Shown here: positions 1-9,766 of the stretch, in pieces | Position numbering within the stretch: position 1 is the stretch's first letter | Layout: every line of letters begins with the position of its first letter | Origin: Aristophania vespae | GTDB lineage: Bacteria > Pseudomonadota > Alphaproteobacteria > Acetobacterales > Acetobacteraceae | Direction of reading: 5' to 3' | DNA length: 64,000 bases | Assembly: GCF_009906835.1 (NCBI RefSeq) | Contig: NZ_CP047652.1 | Span: 1,001,001 to 1,065,000 of the forward strand | Notes under the pieces: generated by a model | The model's input: only the letters and a program-made list of their open reading frames with translations | Told to the model about the DNA's origin: nothing | The model's database searches: none | Position numbers and translations under genes: made by a program

Positions 1-1
1 C

Positions 2-435
2 GGCGTGATGCTTTCTTCCCGCTATGCTCTTCAATATTGGCTCAAACACAACGTCAAAGGGCGTATTGTCGTAACGTCTTCAGTACATGAAACGATACCA
101 AAACCAGGTTATTTGGGATATTCAGCCTCTAAGGGGCTGTAGGAAATATGGTCAGAACTTTGGCACTTGAATATGCCAGCCGTGGCATAAGGGTAAATAG
201 CGTTGCCCCTGGAGCTATTGTAACACCCATGAATGATGCTTGGACAAAGGATCCAGAGCAATATAAAGCTGTTTCAGATCATATTCCAATGAAAAGACCT
301 GGTAATAGTGACGAAATTGCAGCTGCTGTCGCCTTTCTGGCTTCAGAAGAAAGTAGCTATATAACAGGTCAAACACTTTATGTTGATGGTGGTTTGACGC
401 TTTATGGTGATTTTGAGAAAAACTGGTCTTCATAA
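2..435 (+). CDS. SDR-family dehydrogenase (glucose 1-dehydrogenase-like), 5' cut off by window, frameshifted
   Basis: This is the C-terminal part of a classical short-chain dehydrogenase/reductase, an NAD(P)-dependent cytosolic oxidoreductase. From base 2 the frame reads GVMLSSRYALQYW and then the active-site Tyr-x3-Lys (YSASK, bases 119-133). It hits a stop at once after a GGGG run (133-136). Adding one G joins it to the frame running to 435, which carries the family's RVNSVAPGAI segment and the terminal ITGQTLYVDGG motif. The glucose 1-dehydrogenase assignment rests on overall resemblance; the substrate is not proven. The N-terminal Rossmann glycine motif lies outside the window. The next gene starts 17 bp downstream on the same strand. 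I read the break as a one-base consensus error. Confidence 0.75.
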
Positions 436-452
436 TAATAGCAAAGACCTGG

Positions 453-2039
453 ATGGACTCTCATTTTTCAAATAATAACGTTTTAACTGCTCAAATTTCG
501 TCTTTATTACATGACGGCCAAAAAGAGAGAGCCTCGATCTTAATAGAGCGCATTCCCCAGGAAGAAATACGCTCTTACTGGGAAGCCTGCCTGTTCTTTT
601 ATGAAAATTCCTATCACAAAGCCGCTCAACATTTTAGAGCGGCCTCTCAATCAGGGTTTTCTTCGCCTTTAAAACATCTTCAACAACAGTTACAAAATAA
701 CAATGAAGAGGAAGATTTTTTAAAGCTATTAGAGCATATTGAGGCTTCTGATGATATTTCACCTCACCTTATTGAACTAAAAGCAATGTCACTTATTCAG
801 CTTCATCATCTTGAAGAGGCTGAAACTCTGATAAGACGTTCATTGAAGACTGGAAAATCCTCTTATCTTTTTCAGAGTGTTTTAGTCAGAATCTTGTGTG
901 AAGAGGGTGCTTTTGGTGAAGCAATTTACCTACTCAATAAAATGCGGCAAGAACTCCCCCTTAATTGGGAAATACTTAATAATTTAGCCTGTATTTATAA
1001 TAATATTGGCAAGATGGAAGTAGCTCTTACGCTGTACGGCCACGCTATTCCTCTTGCGCCACAAGAAGCTCAATTAAGGCTTAATCATTCTATTGCCTTA
1101 TTAAAATCTGGACGTTTCTCTCAGGGATGGCAAGAACATGAATGGCGCCTGAAACTGCCATTTCATTCTAATCTTCCTCGAAAGAAAATTTTGCCTACCT
1201 TGTTGCCTGGGCAATCTTTGGCACATAAAAAAGTTCTTGTAACACAAGAAGAAGGGCTCGGTGACGGGCTCATGTATGCACGCTACCTCCCTCTTTTAGC
1301 TCAGACCGGCGCTATTATTCATGTTTGGGGAAGCGATCAGCTAGCTTCTTTAATTGAGCGCATTGAAGGTGTTTCTGTTTCGCAGGTTGGAGGCACCTGC
1401 CCGCCTTATGATTATCATTGCCCTTTTATCAGTTTGCCAAGGGCACTAAGTTTATATCCGTCAATGCCTTTTAATATATCTACGCCCTATCTTACCCTTT
1501 CTTCAAAGAAGAAAAATTATTGGCAAAAGAAGCTGCATTCAGTTCCAAAACACAAATTGCGTGTAGGGCTCGTATGGGCGGGCGGGATCCATAAAGATGA
1601 CCGCGCTTCCAGATTACTCGATTATCACCGTTCCATAGATTTAAAAACGCTTAAGCCCCTTTTTGGTGATCCTCTTATCCAGTTTTTTAGTCTACAAAAA
1701 GGCGAAAGAGCTTGCCAGCAGGCAGAATTCTCGGATCATATCATTGATTATATGAGTGAGTGTGAAACAATGGAGGATACCGCGGCCTTTATTGAAGCAC
1801 TTGATATTGTAATTACAGTCGATACCTCAATAGTTCACCTTGCCGGCGCCTTAGGTAAAGAAACTTTTTTAATGGATCGCTTTTGTAACTGTTGGCGCTG
1901 GGGATTTAACCAATCTCAAACCCCTTGGTATCCTTCTGTAAAAATATACCGCCAACCATATTTTAATGACTGGCCTAGTGTCGTAAACCTCATTAGCGCT
2001 GTTTTAACAAAGAAAGCTTTGGATAAGGCTCTTTCTTAA
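453..2039 (+). CDS. TPR-containing glycosyltransferase-9-like protein
   Basis: A 528-residue cytosolic protein. The first half (about 1-230) is helical tetratricopeptide-type repeats, clearest around NLACIYNNIGKMEVALTLYG and the repeat after it. The second half resembles the glycosyltransferase family 9/heptosyltransferase fold: an EEGLGDGLMYARYLPLL segment near residues 265-285, GLVWAGG near 372, and the nucleotide-sugar-binding VDTSIVHLAGALGK near 460. Such TPR-GT9 fusions are common in acetic acid bacteria, where their acceptors are mostly unknown. It follows the SDR gene by 17 bp and probably shares its transcript. Its last 26 codons have three degenerate copies just downstream. Transferase activity is inferred from family resemblance. 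Confidence 0.8.
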   Translation: MDSHFSNNNVLTAQISSLLHDGQKERASILIERIPQEEIRSYWEACLFFYENSYHKAAQHFRAASQSGFSSPLKHLQQQLQNNNEEEDFLKLLEHIEASDDISPHLIELKAMSLIQLHHLEEAETLIRRSLKTGKSSYLFQSVLVRILCEEGAFGEAIYLLNKMRQELPLNWEILNNLACIYNNIGKMEVALTLYGHAIPLAPQEAQLRLNHSIALLKSGRFSQGWQEHEWRLKLPFHSNLPRKKILPTLLPGQSLAHKKVLVTQEEGLGDGLMYARYLPLLAQTGAIIHVWGSDQLASLIERIEGVSVSQVGGTCPPYDYHCPFISLPRALSLYPSMPFNISTPYLTLSSKKKNYWQKKLHSVPKHKLRVGLVWAGGIHKDDRASRLLDYHRSIDLKTLKPLFGDPLIQFFSLQKGERACQQAEFSDHIIDYMSECETMEDTAAFIEALDIVITVDTSIVHLAGALGKETFLMDRFCNCWRWGFNQSQTPWYPSVKIYRQPYFNDWPSVVNLISAVLTKKALDKALS

Positions 2040-2040
2040 T

Positions 2041-2409
2041 AATCAATGCCATAAAATAACCAAACAGACGAGCCAGGATCATTATTTTAATGACTAGCCC
2101 GGTGCCGTTAACCTCATTAGCACTGTTTCAACAAAACCCTCTTTGAACGAGGTCCTCTCTTAATAATCAATGCCATAAAATAACCAAACAGACGGGCCAG
2201 GATCATTATTTTAATGACTAGCCCGGTGCCGTTAACCTCATTAGCACTGTTTCAACAAAACGCGCTTTAGACGAGGTCCTCTCTTAATAATCAGTGCCGT
2301 AAAATATTCCAACAGACGGGCCAGGATCATTATTTTAATGGCTGGCCCGGTGTCGTTAATCTCATTGCCGCTTTAACAAAACGCGCTTTAAACAAAGTCC
2401 TCTCTTAAT
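2041..2409. repeat. three tandem 121-124 bp units built from the 3' tails of both flanking convergent genes
   Basis: Units lie at 2041-2164, 2165-2288 and 2289-2409; the third is 3 bp shorter. The first 43 bp of each unit match the reverse-complemented 3' end of tamB. The remaining about 80 bp match the 3' end of the upstream TPR-glycosyltransferase gene. Where the two tails meet, a bulged hairpin forms; in unit 3 GGGCCAG pairs with CTGGCCC and CATT with AATG around a short AT loop. The hairpins could terminate transcription from both sides. In all three units the tamB-like tail stays in frame to its TAA. The glycosyltransferase-like tail is open for 25 codons in unit 3 (2331-2408) but has a TAG in units 1 and 2. 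Confidence 0.9.
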
Positions 2410-5400
2410 AATCAGTGCCATAGGATAACCCAACTGATGAGCCTGGATCATTTTCAGGTGTTGTAAAACCAGTAATTTGGCCGCCTGTTCCAACCGTGGT
2501 GTTAAGTTTTAAATGTTTTGTCAGGTCAATACGTACTTCTGCTTGTGTGTTACTGCCTGATAGGCCCTCTTTCGCACCAACATATACATTTTTAAAAATA
2601 TATTTTCCTGCTGTAAGAGTAGATTTACTTTTGCCATTTCCGTCATCTCCTCCTCCTATCGAAAGCTCATCTAAGCCAAGGCCACTTCTAACAGTGCCTA
2701 ATGGATCAAATGATGTACCACCACCTAACTGAACAACCGCTGCGCCTAAAGCTGCTAACTGAGTAGGTGATAAGCTTGCTCGGGAACTACCAAATAAAAG
2801 GACAGACAAAACCTCATCTTTTGGCCGTTCTGGGACAGACATAAAGTTTATTTTAGGTGCACTTGCATAACCCGTTACAAGAAGGCTTGCTAAAATACCC
2901 TCTGCACTTCTGTCAGCTTTAAAATCAAGAGTAGGATCCAGGCGATGTCCGACACCACTGCCATTAAAAGCGACAAGTCCCTTGGTAAAGGTCAGGTTGA
3001 CACCAGCCAGGTTAAATGTTCCTTGCTTCAAATTAAACCCACCAGAAATAACAGGTGCGCTACTGACACCACCAACATGAAGTTTACCGTTCATCTCAGC
3101 AAACAGCCCATGCCCTCTTACAAAGAGTTTACCTGGAGATATGACATCAAGATTTAGACCAATCACCATAGGCGGGTCGAGTTTTTGAGCTTGTTTTTTA
3201 ACAGGTTGTACTATCTCTAATTCTGGCACTGAAGCAGGCATGGAATTAGGAATTGAGATTGATGCCTGAGGGATTTTGATTTTCCCATCAATATTTAACT
3301 TTGACGTTGCCTGCCCATAAATATGAATCGCCGCATCAAGTGTTTCTTCTAAAATATCACTGATTACAGGCTGAGCTTTATCCATTTTAAACTCTAAATC
3401 TATAGGTATAGCTGGCCGCAAAGCCCCTATTTGGCCTGTAAGAGACATAGTGCCCTTGCCTGCCTGCAGAGTTAAATCCTGGATCGTTAACTTATCGCCT
3501 TGCGCTAAAATATCTCCGTGCAACTGAGTCAGATGCACTCCCTGGGCATAATGGTCAAAGGCACCATCTCTAAGGTGAACTGCCCCAGAAAGCTGTGGTT
3601 GAGGCAATTTACCCTGGGCTAATATGTCTAAGGCCAAATGACCTTTTAAGCCCATACCACTCGCTCCCAAAATGGCATTTGCCATTGTCAAATCGAGCTT
3701 TCCCTTTGATCGTAATGAAATTGCACCATCTTTGCTTAAAGGCACACTACCATCAGCATTTAGTGAAAGTTTCTGGCCAGCCGTAGCTGTAGCCTTGATA
3801 ACTGCCTTTTTATGATCAAGCTGAGTACGCACATCAAAAAAAGCAGCCGGAAGAGATGCCCCAGGCCCACTTGTTAAACGAAGATTTTTGCCTGAAAGAA
3901 CAATATTTCCGGTTGGATCTTCTACCGACCCCTTTAGCACGCCCTTCGCTCTGATAATCCCCTCCGCTTTTAATGAAGGAACAAAAGGATTAGCCAGGGT
4001 AGGTGTTAAGTTATCAAGCCCAAAAGAAAGATCCAACTTGGGTTTGATTGTGCCATTTACCGATAATTGTGCTGCTTTGCTGTTTCGAGCTGAAACAGAT
4101 AATTTTAGATGCTCAATTGCTAAAGGAACTCCATATTTTACTGCCGCAGGAGACAGTAAACGCATTGTTTCCCCTTTTACGAGAGCACTAAATTTCTGAA
4201 GCTTGACGTAAGAGTTTGTTAAATCAGCTAGAGCAGAAAGATCAAGCTGTGCAGGTGCCTTTAAAAGATTTTGGAAGCGCCCCGAAACATTCAGAGAAAG
4301 AGCATTTTGTGGCCCTTTCACGGTCGTTTTTAGATTACCTGTTATATCCTTAGCTTTAAGGCCTTCTAACTGGGCCATAAGGTCAAAATTAGGTTCCTCA
4401 GATAAATGGGTCGCTTCTCCCCTAATTTTTAAGCTGCGCACACCATAATCAGCCATTGCAAGGCGGGATGACAGATCAAGCCTTACATTATTGGCCCGTA
4501 ATTCGCCGTCATTTTTCTTTTCAGTATGAAGAGCTAATGTCAGGGCTCCCTTTATAGGCTGACCAATAATGGGAGCAAATGCCTCTAAATGAGGGATAGA
4601 GAGGGCCAAATTTCCCCTAGGTATTTTCTTTCCATAAGGTAAAGCAATATCGCCTTTCCCCTTAAGAGATTTCCACCCTAATTCATTTAATGAAAAGGCC
4701 AAATTACCTTTGGAATCTTTATCAAATAATGCATCAAGCGTTAAAGGCGCGTTATCAAATGTTCCTGTTAGGTTAAGCTTGCCTTTAGGCGCATTGGGAA
4801 GATGATCAATCTCTGCCTTAAGAGTCAGCGGACCTTCTTTAATATGGGCCTGTGTATGATCTACGCCTAATTTCCCGTTAAGGGTTAAGTTCGTTTTTAT
4901 ATCTTTTAAAGGGCCACTCGTTTTAACATTAAGATCAACCCCACCCCGCAAAGCAGGATGAAGAGCTTTAAGTTGTGGCAAGTTTAATGAGATAGAAGAC
5001 TCTACTGCGCCAGCGTTTTTTAAATCAAACTGACCTAACCCTTTTAAATCAAGAGCCTGCCCCGTTACATGGAGAGTTTTAAGATCAATCACACCTTGTG
5101 CATTACGCTGCACATGCAGATTTAACTCACCTTTTTTACCAATTAAATCAACCGCCTGGCTCAAACCCGATTTAATATTGATGTGCCCAGCGGCAACAAT
5201 ATCAAGAGGATCATTTTTAAGCTGAGGAAGTACAATATCAGAAGTTAGATGTGTCGATCCCTCTAAATCAATTTTTCCTAATTTAGCAAAAGGACGAAGT
5301 GAGGGTAAGGCAAGGTCAAGATGTGCTTTGAGAGCTGGTGCGAGCGTACCATTAAGATGTAACTGAGCCAATTCATGTGAAAGTTGCACTTCAAAAGGCT

Positions 5401-6583
5401 GAGTTTTGTTAAAAGGCTTATAAATAGCTTTTAATGTTAAAGGCGAGCTCGCTAATAATAAGGGTTCATTTCCAGGTATTTTTAAAGCTGAAACAGCCCC
5501 TAATAAAGAAATCTTTTCTTCAATATGGCCAGTTTTTTGCGAAATTCCTTTAAATTGTAAGTCTATCGAACTTGCCGCAATGGATGACGCAGCAAGATTA
5601 GTGATTTTAACAAAGGCCTGGCCCTGAGGTGCTGTGAGTGATCCTTTTAAAGCAGCCTCGACATCAAGTTGATCCCATCCCAGATCGGATCGAAGATTCA
5701 TGGATGGCGCTTTTAGAGTAAGAGCCAATTGACCTTCTTTTTTATAGAGATTTACCATTCCCGCGCTATGAGCGCTGAGCTGTGCCTTATCTTTATCTCC
5801 AGCAAGCAAACTCAAATTTATTTTGAGCTTGCGAAAAGGACCATCAATCATAATGTCCGTTGTCAGTGGATCTAAAGCAGGCATTTGCCCAAATAAACTG
5901 ACAAAGCCATTTTTACCTTCATCAAAATGAATAGTGCCCGTTACATGATGGCGCTTTTTATCCAAATTGAGAAATAACTGCCCTGGTTCATCCAGCCTTT
6001 TGGACTGAATGTCGAACCTCATATTAGGCAAATTCTTAAGGCTTATATTATGAAAAAAAGGATTAATGCTTTTAATATAAGCTTTACCTAATAAGGAAAG
6101 CATAACCCTTTTTTTAGCAAGTTCTGGCCCTATCTCTATATGGGGCGCAACCAGCCTATCAATTCTAATACCTAAAGGAAGATTGAGAGGTTTTTTATGA
6201 GGATCCTCAGGTGGTTTAGGTTTACTTGAATAAGGAAGCCGCTCAAAAATAAAGCGCTCTGCCTTAAAATCATTAACCTTAGCTTGTAAATGTAACAGGG
6301 CTAAGGGAGACCATTTTAAGTCTGCATGATCAAGTTCAAGCCATATTCCTTTTTCATCTTCAAGTGTTAATTTTTCAACACGAAGATGAGCTGGCAAAAA
6401 TCCAGAAACCCCTTCTAAATGAACCATATTACCAGTCAGAGAAGGTAATTTTTGTTCAATTATATTTTGCACATTAGGAAGATTTAGAGCAATCAATAAT
6501 GCTGATACGCTCATTCCTAAAAGCATTAATGGAATACCAATTAACGCAATGAAAGCGAGATAAAGTCGTTTATGCAAGCGCAT
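2405..6583 (-). CDS. tamB: translocation and assembly module protein TamB (DUF490)
   Basis: A very long inner-membrane-anchored periplasmic protein of about 1392 residues. It has one N-terminal membrane segment (LYLAFIALIGIPLMLLGMSV), a huge repetitive beta-rich body, and the conserved C-terminal TamB/DUF490 domain ending in an aromatic-rich strand. TamB works with TamA in outer-membrane protein assembly and in lipid transport between the membranes. I chose the ATG at 6583 because it shares one base with the tamA stop (TGATG) and has GGGAGAG a few bases upstream. An in-frame start at 6619 would overlap tamA more. Its 3' end faces the upstream glycosyltransferase gene across the tail repeats. 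Confidence 0.92.
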   Translation of the reverse strand: MRLHKRLYLAFIALIGIPLMLLGMSVSALLIALNLPNVQNIIEQKLPSLTGNMVHLEGVSGFLPAHLRVEKLTLEDEKGIWLELDHADLKWSPLALLHLQAKVNDFKAERFIFERLPYSSKPKPPEDPHKKPLNLPLGIRIDRLVAPHIEIGPELAKKRVMLSLLGKAYIKSINPFFHNISLKNLPNMRFDIQSKRLDEPGQLFLNLDKKRHHVTGTIHFDEGKNGFVSLFGQMPALDPLTTDIMIDGPFRKLKINLSLLAGDKDKAQLSAHSAGMVNLYKKEGQLALTLKAPSMNLRSDLGWDQLDVEAALKGSLTAPQGQAFVKITNLAASSIAASSIDLQFKGISQKTGHIEEKISLLGAVSALKIPGNEPLLLASSPLTLKAIYKPFNKTQPFEVQLSHELAQLHLNGTLAPALKAHLDLALPSLRPFAKLGKIDLEGSTHLTSDIVLPQLKNDPLDIVAAGHINIKSGLSQAVDLIGKKGELNLHVQRNAQGVIDLKTLHVTGQALDLKGLGQFDLKNAGAVESSISLNLPQLKALHPALRGGVDLNVKTSGPLKDIKTNLTLNGKLGVDHTQAHIKEGPLTLKAEIDHLPNAPKGKLNLTGTFDNAPLTLDALFDKDSKGNLAFSLNELGWKSLKGKGDIALPYGKKIPRGNLALSIPHLEAFAPIIGQPIKGALTLALHTEKKNDGELRANNVRLDLSSRLAMADYGVRSLKIRGEATHLSEEPNFDLMAQLEGLKAKDITGNLKTTVKGPQNALSLNVSGRFQNLLKAPAQLDLSALADLTNSYVKLQKFSALVKGETMRLLSPAAVKYGVPLAIEHLKLSVSARNSKAAQLSVNGTIKPKLDLSFGLDNLTPTLANPFVPSLKAEGIIRAKGVLKGSVEDPTGNIVLSGKNLRLTSGPGASLPAAFFDVRTQLDHKKAVIKATATAGQKLSLNADGSVPLSKDGAISLRSKGKLDLTMANAILGASGMGLKGHLALDILAQGKLPQPQLSGAVHLRDGAFDHYAQGVHLTQLHGDILAQGDKLTIQDLTLQAGKGTMSLTGQIGALRPAIPIDLEFKMDKAQPVISDILEETLDAAIHIYGQATSKLNIDGKIKIPQASISIPNSMPASVPELEIVQPVKKQAQKLDPPMVIGLNLDVISPGKLFVRGHGLFAEMNGKLHVGGVSSAPVISGGFNLKQGTFNLAGVNLTFTKGLVAFNGSGVGHRLDPTLDFKADRSAEGILASLLVTGYASAPKINFMSVPERPKDEVLSVLLFGSSRASLSPTQLAALGAAVVQLGGGTSFDPLGTVRSGLGLDELSIGGGDDGNGKSKSTLTAGKYIFKNVYVGAKEGLSGSNTQAEVRIDLTKHLKLNTTVGTGGQITGFTTPENDPGSSVGLSYGTDY

Positions 6584-8553
6584 CAGAAGCTCTCTCCCAA
6601 ACCAATATAGAGCTCCCATTTATCTCCACGTGGCGGACGTTTATAAGGCAATGCGATATCAAGCCTTACTGGACCAATAGGAGTAAAATAGCGCACACCA
6701 GCACCATAACCTACGCGTAACTTCCCATGACCAGGCATAGACCCTTTTCCAACCTGACCAGCATCAACAAATAAGGCAGTTCCGAAACTTTTAAAAAGTC
6801 TCTGGCGATACTCAATCGTAGCTGCATCCATAGAACTGCCCCCGATAGCATATTTCGAGTTGCGAAATTGCGGACCAACCCCCTGATATCTAAAACCGCG
6901 CACTGTAGACTGACCACCTGCATAAAGGCGTTGATCTGGCGGAATATCCCACGTTGTGGCCCCTTGAATAGAGCCAACAATCCCCCTTAGGGCAATGATA
7001 CTTCTGCCTGGGCGGGTTAAACCAAGATTATGTATATCAAAGTAAGTCGATATCTGTCCGTTCAAAATAGCGAAAAATGAAGTTTGATGTTCAAGAGATT
7101 CAGAAGGCGTGACAGAGATAGAAATTTTTACACCATGAGTAGCAGGATCAATAGGGCTAGTACGACCAGTACCGTCATAATCAACGCCAAGAGGGAGAGA
7201 CGCTATAAAATAATTGCGTGACTTGCCAAATTGCTTAATATTTTCTTGTTCAAGCGATATGGCGCCATTTAGTTTCCACTCATCATTAATTGGCTGGGAA
7301 AAACCTCCCCGCAAAATAAGCGCTGTTTGGTGGTAAGAATATAAAAGCTGCCTGACCCCTTCAGCTCTTAAATTAAGAACACGCCCACGATCTAAAAAAT
7401 CGGGCTTACTGAAATCGACATAACCATCATAACCAAGACCTTGCTGGGCCGATCCGCCCAGACCTGTTGCAAGAGCCGAAATTTTAAGCTGCTCTCCCCT
7501 GCCCAAAAGATTACGATGTAACCAGCTTGCCCCCAAACGTCCTCCCAAATCTGTAGAAAACCCGACTTCTCCAGCAACGCGATGACGTTTCCCTTCAGTA
7601 AATGAAAAATTCAAAGGCATAGCCTGAGATACATTTTCAACTTCACTTTTATCAGGTGAAATGGATATGACTGGTGGCGCATTTTCGATTTGGATTGCCG
7701 AAAATAGCCCCGTACTACCAAGATCCAGGCGAGAATTTTCAATTGAAGACGGCTTATAAAGCTCACCTTCATGAAGATGAATACGGCGCGCAACATAATC
7801 CTGCTTTACATGCTTTAACCCTTTAAAATGAAACGGCCCCACAACTAATTTAGGACCTTTATTCACATAGGTTCTGACTGTAATTTCATGACGATCATGA
7901 TTAAGGATTGCTTTTGGCCGTGATACTGAAGCAAGGCCGTAACCCTCTTCATGCAAATAATCTTCTAATCTCGTCTGTGAGGCTAAAATATTTTTTGCAA
8001 TTGCTTTATCGCCAATTTTAACACCAAAAGCTTTTTTTTCCTCACTTGTAAGCGGGATAGCTTTTAAATCAACGCGATGGGCCTCATCATGAGCAGAAAG
8101 CAGCTCTATTGCTCCAACATGATAACGGCTAGCCAAAGTGGCTGACGCTGTTATTTTTACGGTTTTACCCTCTGGTAACTGGCTTAAAATTCCTGCAAGG
8201 GCCGGATCTCTGCCATCGTACTCTTGATCCAGCACAAAAACCTTAATTTCGACAGAACCACCATAAAATCCTTCAGATCTGAGGCCCCCTTCTAATCTTC
8301 CATAATCACTACGGATACGACCTGCCAGAGCATAAGGCCCAATATGATGGGTTTTTTGTAAAGCCACGAGCTGAGATGCAGCCTGCAAAGCACTATCGAC
8401 ATTACTATCAGCCGTTTTTTTAATATTTATTTCATAGGCCAGACTCTGCTCTTTTTCTTGCGACGTTGCCGTTTCAGAAAAAGCTTGCTGTACGCCTAAA
8501 AAATGACTGATCACAAGCGTTAAGCATAAACTTAACGTCCTAACAGGCTTCAC
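6583..8553 (-). CDS. tamA: outer membrane assembly factor TamA (Omp85/BamA superfamily)
   Basis: A 656-residue outer-membrane protein. A signal peptide (LSLCLTLVISHFLGVQQAFS) is followed by a POTRA-type periplasmic region (about 50-310) and a C-terminal D15/Omp85 beta-barrel. The barrel carries the family's VRGF loop motif near residue 549 and the typical ending VRLDIALPYKRPP...YIGLGESF. It pairs with TamB, which begins on its last base, so the two are translationally coupled. Translation appears to start at GTG (8553) after a G-rich AAGGGGG element. The short intergenic space up to 8723 is shared with the divergent plsC gene and probably holds both promoters. Confidence 0.92.
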   Translation of the reverse strand: MKPVRTLSLCLTLVISHFLGVQQAFSETATSQEKEQSLAYEINIKKTADSNVDSALQAASQLVALQKTHHIGPYALAGRIRSDYGRLEGGLRSEGFYGGSVEIKVFVLDQEYDGRDPALAGILSQLPEGKTVKITASATLASRYHVGAIELLSAHDEAHRVDLKAIPLTSEEKKAFGVKIGDKAIAKNILASQTRLEDYLHEEGYGLASVSRPKAILNHDRHEITVRTYVNKGPKLVVGPFHFKGLKHVKQDYVARRIHLHEGELYKPSSIENSRLDLGSTGLFSAIQIENAPPVISISPDKSEVENVSQAMPLNFSFTEGKRHRVAGEVGFSTDLGGRLGASWLHRNLLGRGEQLKISALATGLGGSAQQGLGYDGYVDFSKPDFLDRGRVLNLRAEGVRQLLYSYHQTALILRGGFSQPINDEWKLNGAISLEQENIKQFGKSRNYFIASLPLGVDYDGTGRTSPIDPATHGVKISISVTPSESLEHQTSFFAILNGQISTYFDIHNLGLTRPGRSIIALRGIVGSIQGATTWDIPPDQRLYAGGQSTVRGFRYQGVGPQFRNSKYAIGGSSMDAATIEYRQRLFKSFGTALFVDAGQVGKGSMPGHGKLRVGYGAGVRYFTPIGPVRLDIALPYKRPPRGDKWELYIGLGESF

Positions 8554-8723
8554 CCCGCCCCCTTATTTTACAATAAAATCTTGCAGTTATTCATGGCTAA
8601 TGAGGTATTTTTATACTGCAAAATCTGACATAGATATGGCATAACATACATCATTCGTTATTTTTTTATCTCTTAAAACAGAGTTTCTTTCATCTTCTGA
8701 CCTGTTTGAGATTGTCTCAGACG

Positions 8724-9706
8724 ATGAAAACTTTTATCACAAAAACCATCATGCCTGCTCCTACACCTTTACCCAATAAACATAGTCGTGGGTCATCATC
8801 CCGCCCTGTTTTTGACCCCGAAGCTCTTTTTGACAAAAATGAGCCTACATCTCCACGCTCCTTAGGGCGCAGCATTCGCTGCACTTTGCGGCTTATCGCC
8901 ATATTTTTTTGGGGCCTTATATCCTGTTGTTTCCAGGCAATACTTATTCATGCCCCAGGACGGCTACATGTGCAATTCCCCTGTTTTTTTTGGAAAATAG
9001 TTTGCACTATTATGGGGATCGATATTCACACAAAAGGTCAGCGCATCGGAGAAATTTATTCCGATAAAGACATTAATCTGGGAAAAAGGCCAGTTCTCTA
9101 CATCGCTAATCACAGCTCATGGCTTGATATTTTAGTTTTGGGAACTGTTCTGCCCACTCTGTTTATTGCTAAGCAGGAAGTAAGAACCTGGCCACTTATT
9201 GGTGTTCTTACCCGATTAGGTGGAACAATTTATGTTAGTCGTAATCGTCAGGGAACAGGCCAAGAAGTTTCTGATGTCACAAAAAGATTGCGCGAAGGTT
9301 ATAACATCACTCTATTTCCAGAAGGCACATCTTCTGATGGTATGAGAGTTCTCCCTTTCCTCTCCTCTCTTTTTGCCATTGCAAAACCCGTAAAGAAACG
9401 CGATATGATAGAGGATGAAAATGTACCTCCCCTCTATTTGTACAGCCAATTTCCATTGTTTATGACCGATTAGAAGGGTTACCAGTAGGCCGAAACAGAC
9501 GTTCATCGGTTTTTTCATGGTTTGGAGATATGGATTTGGCTCCCCATTTATGGGCTTTGGGAAAATGGCGCTCTATGCGCGCTAGCATCTATTTTCATCC
9601 TCCCCTAAATCCGGATGATTTTTTATCCAGAAAAAGCTTGGCCGTTAAAACTTACGACATTATCACCCAAGGTAATGAAGATCTTAGACAAAACCGTCTT
9701 GATTAA
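8724..9706 (+). CDS. plsC: 1-acyl-sn-glycerol-3-phosphate acyltransferase, frameshifted
   Basis: Transfers an acyl chain to lysophosphatidate to make phosphatidic acid at the inner membrane. Visible are an N-terminal hydrophobic stretch (LIAIFFWGLISCCF), the acyltransferase HX4D motif (NHSSWLDI) and FPEGTSSDG. The first frame ends at 9473. One extra C in the CCCC run at 9429-9432 restores a continuous reading (PLFVQPISIVYDRLEG onward) to the stop at 9706. The full product is about 327 residues. The start is uncertain: an in-frame TTG at 8706 and the ATG at 8724 both lack a good ribosome site. The break is most likely a one-base consensus error. Confidence 0.85.
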
Positions 9707-9766
9707 AACTTAGCCTTCACTCTAATTAAGTTTTTTTGCTCCTTTAGGATATAGCGTTCATAATTT

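Noticed and set aside
2041-2409. CRISPR-like array
   Set aside because: Units are contiguous without unique spacers, differ by point changes, and derive from flanking gene ends.
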